From Alphaproteobacteria bacterium (GTDB lineage Bacteria; Pseudomonadota; Alphaproteobacteria; CAAGCB01; CAG-977), in NCBI GenBank assembly GCA_900768845.1, contig CAAGEK010000067.1, positions 1 through 20,620 of the forward strand: DNA of 20,620 nucleotides, read 5' to 3'. Shown in pieces: positions 7,640 through 15,099 of this stretch (its first letter is position 1; every line of letters starts with the position of its first letter). Below the pieces are notes generated by a model. It was not told the origin of the DNA, searched no databases, and worked only from the letters and a program-made list of their open reading frames with translations. A program made the position numbers and the translations under genes.

Positions 7640-8180
7640 CGCCGTTCCTTTCCCGAATCAAAGGAAGAAGCACGTTTTCATAAAAATCATTGTTGAGCAG
7701 GCCGTTGAACTTGTAAACGACGTTTCCCCTTCCGTCCGTCAAGTATGCCGCCGGCAGACGGGCGGCGTCGAAAGCCCGCGCCCATTTGTCTTCCGCATCC
7801 ATCAGCGTTTCCGTGAAAACCCTTCCTTTCGTTTCAAACAAACGCCGGATGTTTTCGGGCGTGTCGCGCACGGCAATCCCGATAATGTCCGCGGCGTCCT
7901 TACGTCCGGCGATTTCCGACAGGGCGGCGTATTCGACCAGACACGGCGGACACCACGAGCCGAAAAATACAATCAAAACGGGATGGTCTGGAAAATCCTT
8001 CCCCGTCACTTTGGCAAAAGAATCATCCCATTTCGGCAAGGGGGCGTCGGGCAGGGGAAAGTTCAGGGGCGTAACGGAAACGGAAGGATCGTTCGCAAAC
8101 TGCAAACGTGCGACGAACATCATACGGACTGCGGTTGACGTGATAAAAGCGATCAGCAAAAGTTTCAATACCGTTTTCAC
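7626..8180 (-). CDS. ccmG: Thiol:disulfide interchange protein CcmG/DsbE
   Basis: A periplasmic membrane-anchored thioredoxin of 184 residues. The N-terminal helix (about 3-20) is followed by the fold with FFGSWCPPC (C77 and C80) and the cis-proline segment RLPAAYLTDG (P143). CcmG passes electrons from DsbD/CcdA to CcmH. I chose GTG at 8180: AGGAG lies 9 bases upstream and the codon overlaps the ccmF stop as GTGA, like the ATGA at ccmH/ccmI. A longer reading from TTG 8201 would include the ribosome binding site as codons and is less likely. The cis-Pro neighbourhood differs from the usual GVPETF, lacking the acidic residue. Confidence 0.9.
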   Translation of the reverse strand: MKTVLKLLLIAFITSTAVRMMFVARLQFANDPSVSVTPLNFPLPDAPLPKWDDSFAKVTGKDFPDHPVLIVFFGSWCPPCLVEYAALSEIAGRKDAADIIGIAVRDTPENIRRLFETKGRVFTETLMDAEDKWARAFDAARLPAAYLTDGRGNVVYKFNGLLNNDFYENVLLPLIRERNGDVAQ

Positions 8181-10096
8181 GCCGTTTTTCTCCTTTTCCA
8201 AGCCGCCAGCAACAATAAAATCCCCAATTCAAACAACATCAGCCCGTTTCCGGCGCAAATCAAGGCGGGATATTTCCGGATCCGGACGGATACGCCGTCC
8301 GTGTCCTTTTGAGCGACTGCGGCGAAAACGACCGTCCTGCCGTCAAAGAAAGCGGCCTTGAAAGCCGGTTTTTCCCGTTGCCCCCCGAATTCAAGACTGC
8401 CGGTCGTCACCGCGGGGATCAGCCCTTTTTCATGTTCAAGATGCATCAAAAAGGCTGTCTTGGCCGCCGTGTTTTCAGTGTTCAGCGGCTCGAAACGCAC
8501 CGTAAAGGGCGCAATGGGCGTTTCATTTGCGATTTTTGCAACGGCTTCCGTTCGCGTTCCTTGGAAAACGGCGGCGGACAAGGCGACCGAAAACAGGATA
8601 ATTCCCGCGCCGCAACTTAGAAATCCCCAAGATTGGCAGGATACCGCCTTGAGTTTTGAAATGATTTCAGCCGGTGTTTTCGGCGGCGGCGTTCCGGAAA
8701 AAGGCAGAGCGTCGATAATCGACCAAAATAAAATCAAGGACGGCAATGTCCATAAAACGGTTTTTCCGTTTGCCGCTCCCGTCGCTATGGCGATTGCGGC
8801 GGCAAGGGCGGTGAGGCTCCAGAAAAGGAGGGCGGTTTTCGGCTTTACGGGAACGCCGCCGCCCGTAACGGAACGGCGTCTGAACGCTATAATCAAAAAA
8901 ATCATAAAAGCCGCCAAATTTCCGAACGCCGTCTTTTCCAGTAAAGCGGCATTCAAGCGCATCGGAGGGTCGGGGCGGAACAGGAATAAAACGCAGGAAA
9001 AAGCCAAAATCCCGCCGCACAATCCGGCAACCAGCGGCGCGACGCCGGCCAAACCGATGAAAGTTTCCTTGGCAAACGGGGCGAAGGAAGATTCCTCCGG
9101 CGTTTTATTCAACAGCGACGAAGCGAAAAACAATAACAGCGAGGCCACTCCCGCCGTTGCATAAAAAGCGATGACGGGATTCGGGAAATAGGGCTCGTCG
9201 GTTTTCAGCTCGAACAATCCGTATTCGCGTGCGAAAAAATCGGCGAAACAAAAGACGGCGGCGCATAAAAGCGTGAAAACCGTCCATTTCCCGAAAGTTT
9301 TCGATGTTTGATTCAGGTATGAAAACAAAATTCCGGCCGCGGACAACGATACGACGGACAAACGCAGTACGGTTGCGGCGTTGCACAGCCCCGTTCCGTT
9401 TTCCGCCGCATAAAACCTGAAAGCCGTTTCGAGTGCGGTTGAAAACGCCAACAACGCCAGAGCCGCCAACACGGTCAATAAGACGGGGTATGCGAACCGC
9501 CATCCCTTCGAGTGCATGGCTACGGTTTTAATGAACGCCGCCGTTATCATGGCATAAGCGGAAAAGGTCGCGGGAACGGTCAATACGGCGAAAGAATCGG
9601 CTCCTTTTGCGTAAAAGCCCAATCCTTCCATCGGCGGGTTTTCGATGCGGACGAACGGATCCGCCGTTGCCGCCATTAAAACGGCCATTAAAAACGACAG
9701 GGCGCAAACGGCGAACAGGTAACGCCCCCTTTCCTGATATGTGGACAGATCCTCCGTGTTGAATGTCAAAAGCGATGCTCCCGTCAAGGCCAGCAAAAAC
9801 AAAAAGAACAGACCTTCCCGCGAGGAAAGGCAGGCCGCGAAAGCTTGGGAGGCGGAGGTTCCGGAAGAAAAATTTTCAAAAACGACGGCAAGGGAAAAAT
9901 CGGCGGCGACGTAACGGGAAATCAGGATGCCGAACGACACGGCCATTAAACCGAAAGCGAACAGGGATCCGTTATAGGCCGATCTGATGGCGGCGGCGGA
10001 GCCCTTAGACCACAAGGTCGGCAACAGGATCAACGTTTCCAAACCGATTACGGCGGTTGCAAACAACAAAATATAACGTGCCGATTCCGTCCACAT
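8177..10096 (-). CDS. ccmF: Divergent CcmF-like protein lacking heme-binding motifs
   Basis: A 639-residue polytopic membrane protein, the same length as CcmF, the heme-ligation core of the Ccm system. Segments align well with E. coli CcmF from memory: ADFSLAVVFENFSS (67-80), ADPFVRIENPPMEG (146-158), and the C-terminal VSVRIRKYPALICAGNGLM before the last helix. Yet the heme chemistry is gone. The WWD box becomes FRFYAAENGTGLC (226-238), the HPP histidine becomes TVPAT (173-177), the SVHAFA segment becomes FELKTDE, and AHLG becomes SCGAG (494-498). Only three histidines exist in the protein (195, 552, 555), none at a conserved site. The frame is intact. It is first in the ccmFGHI cluster and divergent from feoA. 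The function is probably altered. Confidence 0.82.
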   Translation of the reverse strand: MWTESARYILLFATAVIGLETLILLPTLWSKGSAAAIRSAYNGSLFAFGLMAVSFGILISRYVAADFSLAVVFENFSSGTSASQAFAACLSSREGLFFLFLLALTGASLLTFNTEDLSTYQERGRYLFAVCALSFLMAVLMAATADPFVRIENPPMEGLGFYAKGADSFAVLTVPATFSAYAMITAAFIKTVAMHSKGWRFAYPVLLTVLAALALLAFSTALETAFRFYAAENGTGLCNAATVLRLSVVSLSAAGILFSYLNQTSKTFGKWTVFTLLCAAVFCFADFFAREYGLFELKTDEPYFPNPVIAFYATAGVASLLLFFASSLLNKTPEESSFAPFAKETFIGLAGVAPLVAGLCGGILAFSCVLFLFRPDPPMRLNAALLEKTAFGNLAAFMIFLIIAFRRRSVTGGGVPVKPKTALLFWSLTALAAAIAIATGAANGKTVLWTLPSLILFWSIIDALPFSGTPPPKTPAEIISKLKAVSCQSWGFLSCGAGIILFSVALSAAVFQGTRTEAVAKIANETPIAPFTVRFEPLNTENTAAKTAFLMHLEHEKGLIPAVTTGSLEFGGQREKPAFKAAFFDGRTVVFAAVAQKDTDGVSVRIRKYPALICAGNGLMLFELGILLLLAAWKRRKTA

Positions 10097-10132
10097 GGAA
10101 CTTTCCCGAATTTAAAACATACGCACAGTTAC

Positions 10133-10161
10133 AAAGTAAAAAAGAATGTTCCGTTTGGCAA
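10133..10161 (-). promoter_or_regulatory. Probable promoter of the ccmFGHI operon
   Basis: Minus strand TTGCCA (10161-10156) and TACTTT (10138-10133) are separated by 17 bp and lie about 40 bp before the ccmF start. The -35 match is good and the -10 match is moderate. Confidence 0.45.
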
Positions 10162-10172
10162 GAACCAAAACA

Positions 10173-10199
10173 ACCCCCTTTTATTTTTTTAAAGGGTGT
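10173..10199. promoter_or_regulatory. Inverted repeat in the feoA/ccmF divergent region
   Basis: An imperfect palindrome with arms ACCCCCTTTTA and TAAAGGGTGT (9 of 10 pairs) around a T-rich centre, directly abutting the feoA -10 box. The placement suits an operator. The T-rich loop could also make it a hairpin. It does not match a Fur consensus that I know. Confidence 0.4.
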
Positions 10200-10207
10200 G
10201 ATATATT
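10199..10207 (+). promoter_or_regulatory. Extended -10 promoter of the feo operon
   Basis: TGATATATT forms an extended -10 element (TGn plus TATATT at 10202-10207) about 18 bp before the first feoA ATG. No good -35 box is seen, which fits an extended -10 or activator-assisted promoter. Confidence 0.5.
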
Positions 10208-10224
10208 GTCTTTGACGAAAAAGT

Positions 10225-10515
10225 TTGATGAGGAAAACTTTTGAAATGCAACAGGAAAATCAAAGCGTTACGGAAAACTTTCGGGATTTCGCCTCTTTGC
10301 GTGCGGGCGACGAGGCCGTCGTCGCGGGTTTTGAAAAGGCCGAACCGGCGTACCGTAAAAAATTGCTGGCCATGGGGATGACCCCCGGAACGCCGTTCAA
10401 GATTATGCGTATCGCTCCGTTGGGCGATCCCGTTGAAATAATGGTGCGCGGGTATTCCGTGTCTTTGCGTCGTCGCGAAGCCGCCGTCATTCGCGTATCG
10501 GCGGCAAAAGGGTGA
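10225..10515 (+). CDS. feoA: Ferrous iron transport protein A
   Basis: A 96-residue protein with a C-terminal SH3-like FeoA domain (about residues 25-96). Visible motifs are AYRKKLLAMGMTPGTPFKIMR and APLGDPVEIMVRGYSVSLRRREA. FeoA is a small cytoplasmic partner thought to assist or regulate FeoB. The first 20 residues are not part of the domain. ATG 10225 has no clear ribosome binding site; the in-frame ATG at 10243 has GAGGA about 12 bases upstream, so the true protein may be 90 residues. It is first gene of feoABC, 33 bp before feoB. Confidence 0.92.
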   Translation: MMRKTFEMQQENQSVTENFRDFASLRAGDEAVVAGFEKAEPAYRKKLLAMGMTPGTPFKIMRIAPLGDPVEIMVRGYSVSLRRREAAVIRVSAAKG

Positions 10516-10548
10516 AGCACGGAAGCCGTTTTTTAAAAGAGCAGGAAA

Positions 10549-12687
10549 ATGAACGCACCGTTTCGCAAAATCGCGCTGGTCGGCAATCCGAACTGCGGAA
10601 AAACAACAATTTTCAACGCCCTGACCGGAGCCCATCAATATGTCGGGAACTGGCCGGGGGTGACGGTCGAAAAAAAATCGGGCGTCTTTGAGTATGACGG
10701 CAAAACCGTCGAAGTCGTAGACCTTCCCGGAGCTTATTCTTTGAGCGTCATATCGGGTGCGTCCGAAGACGAACGCATCGCACGGGATTTTTTGTTGTTC
10801 GGCAATCCCGACTGCGTCGTGAACATTATCGACGCTTCCAATATGGAGCGCAATTTGTATATGACGGTTCAGTTGTTGGAAATGCACATTCCCGTCATTA
10901 TCGTTTTGAACATGATGGACGCCGCCGCGGACAGGAAAATAAAAATCGACGCTCTGGGGTTGGCTCAATCCCTGAACGTGCCGGTCATTCCGATGGTGGC
11001 GTCAAAGGCGAAAGGGCTGAAAGAGCTGAAAGACAGGATCGTCCGTTCGGATTTTCATGCCGTTTCGGGTTTTTCCGTTTCTTATGCGCCGGAAATCGAA
11101 GAGGCGGTTCGGGAGATTCTGCCCGTCATTGAAAAAAATGCGAACGGGCACGGTTGGTCACCGCGCTGGTTGGCCGTTCATTTGTTGGACGGCGACGCGG
11201 ACGACAGATTTTTTGAAAACGTTGAAGACAGGGAACGCGTTGATGCGGTTAAGCGCGACTTTTCCGAAAAATACGGAGACGATGCGGATACGTTGGTTGC
11301 GGACGGCCGGTACGGCGTGATTGAAAATTTGGCCAAACGCTTGATTTCCCATGCCGATCGGGTGTCGCGTTCCGTGACGGAAACGATCGATCGTGTGGCT
11401 TTGGGCAAATGGACGGGCATTCCCGTTTTCATGTTGATGATGTATTTGATGTTTTTTTGGACGATTTGCGTCGGCGACATATTGATCGACCCGATTGCCG
11501 AGTGGGGCGACAAATATCTGGTTTACGGTTTTTCAGCTTTGTTGAAATCGTTGCACGCCCCCGATTGGCTGATTGCGGTCGCCGCGGAAGGGGCGGGGCG
11601 CGGCGTCGGGACGGTGGCGACTTTCGTTCCTCCGATTTGTTTTTTGTTTTTGTTTCTTTCCGCTTTGGAAGATTCGGGATATATGGCACGCGGAGCGTTC
11701 GTCATGGACCGGCTGATGCGCTGGTTCGGGCTTCCGGGGACGGCTTTCGTTCCGATGATCGTGGCTTTCGGCTGTACGGTTCCGGCCGTTATGGGCACTC
11801 GAACGCTTTCTTCGTTTCGCGACAGGCTGATAACGTTGGTTATGACGCCGTTCATGTCCTGCGGGGCGCGCTTGCCCGTTTACGCTTTGTTTGCCGCCGC
11901 GTTTTTTCCCGAAAACGGCCAGAATGTCGTCTTCGCCCTGTATTTGGCGGGAATTTGCGTCGCCGTCGGTTCGGGGCTGTTGGTCAAAAGCACGATTTTG
12001 AAAGGGGAGGCCGCCCCGCTGATTTTGGAAATCCCGCCTTACCATTTGCCGACACTGAAAAACATTTGTCTGAGGACTTGGGACAGGTTGAAAGGGTTTA
12101 TCGTTCGGGCGGGAAAGCTGATCGTTCCTTTGGTGATTGTTTTGAACGTTTTAAACACGGTCGATTTTCACGGCGGATATGTTCCCGACACGCCCGAACG
12201 TTCCGTCCTGTCTTCCATCGGAAAAGCCGTCACGCCCGTTTTAAAGCCGATGGGGGTTTCGGAGCAAAACTGGCCGGCCGCCGTCGGATTGATGACAGGA
12301 GTCATGGCAAAGGAAGCCATTATCGGGACTTTGGACGCTTTGTATGCGACGCTTTCGTCCGCCGGAGATTCTTCGGCGCGTCTGGCCGTGTTTTTTGACG
12401 GACGGGCGGGGGCGTTCGCTTATTTGCTGTTCGTTTTGCTTTATATGCCGTGCTTTGCGGCGATGGGCGCGGTGCTGAAGGAATTCGGGTGGAAATGGCT
12501 TGTTTTTACGGCCGTCTGGACGACGGGACAGGCGTTCGCCTTATCGACATTGTTTTATCAGGTTGCTACAATGAACAGGCATTTTGCTTCTTCGTTGCAA
12601 ACCGTTTTAATCGTCGTTGCGGTTGAAGCGGTTGCCGTCGCCGGATTTTACCTGTGCAAAGAGAGAGGGCGTCATGATTTTGTCTGA
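10549..12687 (+). CDS. feoB: Ferrous iron transporter FeoB
   Basis: A 712-residue inner membrane Fe(II) transporter with an N-terminal G domain. The P-loop GNPNCGKT is at 12-19, the switch region NWPGVTVEKKSG follows, DLPG is at 59-62 and NMMD at 121-124. A helical guanine-nucleotide dissociation inhibitor-like region (about 170-270) precedes the membrane domain. The membrane domain carries the two Gate segments, including VPMIVAFGCTVPAVMGTRTL and MTPFMSCGARLPVYALFAAAFF, with conserved cysteines. Length is normal. AGGA precedes the ATG. The last 14 nt overlap feoC. Feo suggests life in anoxic or microoxic, ferrous-iron conditions. Confidence 0.96.
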   Translation: MNAPFRKIALVGNPNCGKTTIFNALTGAHQYVGNWPGVTVEKKSGVFEYDGKTVEVVDLPGAYSLSVISGASEDERIARDFLLFGNPDCVVNIIDASNMERNLYMTVQLLEMHIPVIIVLNMMDAAADRKIKIDALGLAQSLNVPVIPMVASKAKGLKELKDRIVRSDFHAVSGFSVSYAPEIEEAVREILPVIEKNANGHGWSPRWLAVHLLDGDADDRFFENVEDRERVDAVKRDFSEKYGDDADTLVADGRYGVIENLAKRLISHADRVSRSVTETIDRVALGKWTGIPVFMLMMYLMFFWTICVGDILIDPIAEWGDKYLVYGFSALLKSLHAPDWLIAVAAEGAGRGVGTVATFVPPICFLFLFLSALEDSGYMARGAFVMDRLMRWFGLPGTAFVPMIVAFGCTVPAVMGTRTLSSFRDRLITLVMTPFMSCGARLPVYALFAAAFFPENGQNVVFALYLAGICVAVGSGLLVKSTILKGEAAPLILEIPPYHLPTLKNICLRTWDRLKGFIVRAGKLIVPLVIVLNVLNTVDFHGGYVPDTPERSVLSSIGKAVTPVLKPMGVSEQNWPAAVGLMTGVMAKEAIIGTLDALYATLSSAGDSSARLAVFFDGRAGAFAYLLFVLLYMPCFAAMGAVLKEFGWKWLVFTAVWTTGQAFALSTLFYQVATMNRHFASSLQTVLIVVAVEAVAVAGFYLCKERGRHDFV

Positions 12688-12907
12688 ACTGAGGGATTAT
12701 CTGAAAAGCCGCGGACAGGCTTCCTTGCGCGACATTGCCGTGCGTTTCGACGTTTCCGAACAGGCGGCGCAGGGGATGTTGGAACATTTTGAACGCAAGG
12801 GAAAGGTTTCCCGTTTGCAAAATTCGCAATGCTCCAATGCGTGCGGGCACGATTGTCCGTCCTGTCCGATGCAATGTTCCCTGATTTACCGGTGGACGGA
12901 AGAGTGA
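12674..12907 (+). CDS. feoC: FeoC-like winged-helix protein with cysteine cluster
   Basis: A 77-residue protein. The N-terminal winged helix (about 1-50; MILSELRDYLKSRGQASLRD, then VSEQAAQGMLEHFERKGKV) matches FeoC. Five cysteines follow (C53, C57, C61, C64, C68) in SQCSNACGHDCPSCPMQC, suited to an Fe-S cluster. Enterobacterial FeoC carries four cysteines and protects FeoB from proteolysis or senses oxygen and iron. I start at ATG 12674, not at upstream codons inside feoB, because GAGAGAGG precedes it and the family begins there. It overlaps feoB by 14 nt, implying coupled translation. Confidence 0.88.
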   Translation: MILSELRDYLKSRGQASLRDIAVRFDVSEQAAQGMLEHFERKGKVSRLQNSQCSNACGHDCPSCPMQCSLIYRWTEE

Positions 12908-13524
12908 GAACGTCTTTTCCCGCCCCCTGAAAAGCGGACGGCGGCAGACGGGATGACGCCCGTTAAAACGGAACGGACGGCCGATCCGTGAACGGTGGTT
13001 TTTGCCGTTTCTCCCGACAACGGAACAGACGGGCGTCGTGTTCCGCGATTGGTATCGTCACCGGTGAAAACGGAGCCTTCAATCGCTCCGGCGGTCGCCA
13101 ATCCGGCGACTGATGACACGAACGTTCATCATTTCCGAACGCCGTTGACACGTCGGGCGTCAACAGAACATCCTTCGGAAAGGGCAAAACGGCGTCTTAC
13201 CGGAAACCGGACGGAGTATCGCCGTAGCTCCGCGTTCGGGAAACGATAGGCATCGCTCCGGAGGCCGGCTTTATCTCCCGACGCGCCGAAGGACGTTATC
13301 AAAGGTTGGGATACGCTTCTGTTTTCCCGCTTTCCGGCCGGTAAAAACGCGGCGTCGGACGACACGTATGCGGCAAAACCATCCTCAAGTTTTTGTTAAA
13401 GCGTTCTCACCGGTAAAAAAGCCGGACAAGTTTCGGTTTCCCGACGCTTCGGTCGGCCTGTTCCTTGTGCGGATATTTTTCAATGCGCCATTTCAAAAGA
13501 TATGTTTTTAAAACCGGTAAAAAA
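12908..13524. other. 617-bp gene-free convergent region with several small hairpins
   Basis: The region lies between the 3' ends of feoC and the phosphorylase-like gene. Open frames of 60-85 codons occur on both strands, but none resembles a known protein or has a good start. I see several short GC-rich inverted repeats: ACGGG/CCCGT near 12946, CGGAGC/GCTCCG near 13072, GTCGCC/GGCGAC near 13094, GTTGAC/GTCAAC near 13143 and CCGAC/GTCGG near 13441. It does not show the hallmark sequences of RNase P RNA, tmRNA or SRP RNA. It could be a decayed gene, an unknown RNA or neutral spacer. Confidence 0.5.
13061..13523 (+). repeat. Dispersed CCGGTAAAAA motif
   Basis: The exact 10-mer CCGGTAAAAA occurs at 13338-13347, 13410-13419 and 13514-13523, and a variant CCGGTGAAAA at 13061-13070, all within the gene-free region. 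The spacing is irregular (277, 72 and 104 bp). Confidence 0.45.
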
Positions 13525-15027
13525 TCAGAAGGAATTTCCCTTTCCCGCGATTCTGTAACCGCTGTTTCCCTCCGCCAAACCGTTGGCAAAGGCGAAAGAG
13601 GTCGATTTGACGGAATAAATGCGGTACAGGACTTCGCCTTGTTCCACCGTATCGCCGACTTTTTTAAACAAATCGATGCCCGCGCCTTTTTCCATCGGGG
13701 CTCCCGCCGTCATCGCTATGCGGTTCAGGACGGAACCGTCGATTTCTTCAACAACGCCGGCCGCATCCGCCGTAATGTCGCGGGTCAGCTGTCCCAAAGG
13801 CGGCGGCAACAGCTTTCCTTGAGCGTGAACCAACTGGCTCATGACTTCCAAAGCGCGTCCCGAATCCAGAATTTCACGCGCTTTGTAATATCCTTGTCCG
13901 CCACGCAGTTGCGGGTCGAATTCCAAAACGCGCCCCGCAATGAACAAAGCCTTTTCCCGTAAATCCTGAGGCGCGTCTTCGCGGCAACGCAACACTTTCA
14001 TCACGTCGCGCGCCTCCAACACGGGGCCGATGCCGCTGCCGACGGGTTCCGATCCGTCCGTGACGACGACGTCAATCGTCATGGACAGCATATCCCCGAC
14101 ATATTCAAATAATTTGCGCAAACTCATCGCTTCGCTCATCGTCCGGATTTTCGCCGTCCTGCCGACGGGGATGTCGACCAGTAAATGCGTAATGCCCATC
14201 GCGATTTTATTCGCGACGATCGAAGCGACAATCTGTTGCGGCGTACTGATGCCCAAAGCGCGTTCCAAACTCATCAGCAGGTCTTCGGTGGCGGACAGGG
14301 CGAAACGGCCGCCGTCCAAAACCATGCATCCGCCTTTTTCCTGCACGACTTTTTCCATGTCTTCGACGCTCATCTCGACTTGAGCCAAAACCTCCATGGC
14401 GTCCGCCGCGCCCGAACACGACGTGACGCCGCGTGTCATCGTCCCCGGCATACACAAACCGTAAGCAATCGCGATCGGAGTGACGATCATTGACGTTCTG
14501 TTCGCCAAAATGCCGCCGATGCAGTGTTCGTCGACGACCAGATTCAATCCCCAGTCAATCGGTTTCCTGTATTCGATCAACGCTTCCGTCAGGGACAGGA
14601 CTTCCTGAGGCGACATAAAGCTGGCGTTCGACACCAAAAAGGCCGACAGTTCGATCGGCGTATAACGGTATGCGGCAACGTCTGAAATAATGGAACGGTA
14701 TTCGTTCGCGCTGAGAATGCCTCCGTTGATTTTCCGGCGTACGGAATCAATGCTGGACGGCGTCGCCGCGGGGGAAAGCGCGATTTCAGACCCTTCGGGC
14801 AGGTTGATCAGGTGAAACGCCTGTTCGCACAAACCGACCTCGTCCGTATTGACGACGGCGTTATCGTCAACGGCGTATACCGTCGCAAAAATGGGTTGCA
14901 AACCGCCGTGAACTTCAACGCGTTCCGAACCGTTCAGCTCGTCCAGATGAAATTCGGTGCATCGCCGATTGATGAAAGCGATGTTTTCTCTGCCGGTGTC
15001 TATGGGAACGCGCCGTAACCGCAACAT
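13525..15027 (-). CDS. Thymidine/AMP phosphorylase-family protein with altered phosphate site
   Basis: A 500-residue protein that matches, over its whole length, the putative thymidine phosphorylase/AMP phosphorylase family (N-terminal barrel of about 80 residues, then the nucleoside phosphorylase alpha and alpha/beta domains). Segments such as HLLVDIPVGRTAKIR, VTDGSEPVGSGIGPVLEARD, VLEFDPQLRGG and AGAPMEKGAGIDL are family-typical. The phosphate loop is not: the usual DKHxxGG is DEHCIGG (E167 for lysine), PKTSSR is PGTMTR (G195, M197) and the AGTAD threonine is A207. It may be inactive as a phosphorylase or act on another substrate. The ATG at 15027 has GGGG upstream. It follows engB by 72 bp, where related genomes often have argB. 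Confidence 0.85.
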   Translation of the reverse strand: MLRLRRVPIDTGRENIAFINRRCTEFHLDELNGSERVEVHGGLQPIFATVYAVDDNAVVNTDEVGLCEQAFHLINLPEGSEIALSPAATPSSIDSVRRKINGGILSANEYRSIISDVAAYRYTPIELSAFLVSNASFMSPQEVLSLTEALIEYRKPIDWGLNLVVDEHCIGGILANRTSMIVTPIAIAYGLCMPGTMTRGVTSCSGAADAMEVLAQVEMSVEDMEKVVQEKGGCMVLDGGRFALSATEDLLMSLERALGISTPQQIVASIVANKIAMGITHLLVDIPVGRTAKIRTMSEAMSLRKLFEYVGDMLSMTIDVVVTDGSEPVGSGIGPVLEARDVMKVLRCREDAPQDLREKALFIAGRVLEFDPQLRGGQGYYKAREILDSGRALEVMSQLVHAQGKLLPPPLGQLTRDITADAAGVVEEIDGSVLNRIAMTAGAPMEKGAGIDLFKKVGDTVEQGEVLYRIYSVKSTSFAFANGLAEGNSGYRIAGKGNSF

Positions 15028-15039
15028 TTCTGTCAGCCC

Positions 15040-15060
15040 CGTAAATCAATGTGGTTTACG
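15040..15060. promoter_or_regulatory. Small inverted repeat before the phosphorylase-like gene
   Basis: CGTAAA (15040-15045) and TTTACG (15055-15060) form a perfect 6-bp inverted repeat with a 9-bp centre, 13 bp upstream of the start codon. It could be an operator or an RNA hairpin. The evidence is weak. Confidence 0.3.
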
Positions 15061-15099
15061 TTCAATCTACCAAGACGCCGCCCGAATTACCATAAAAAT

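Noticed and set aside
8181..8201. TTG start for ccmG seven codons upstream
   Set aside because: The segment contains the AGGAG ribosome binding site for the GTG at 8180, which overlaps the ccmF stop as GTGA; that is the better start.
12963..13365. Short open frames on both strands in the gene-free region
   Set aside because: No good ribosome binding site, arginine/serine-rich low-information translations, and mutual overlap on opposite strands; they look like chance frames.
12908..13524. RNase P RNA, tmRNA or SRP RNA in the gene-free region
   Set aside because: I looked on both strands for the conserved core sequences of these RNAs and found none.
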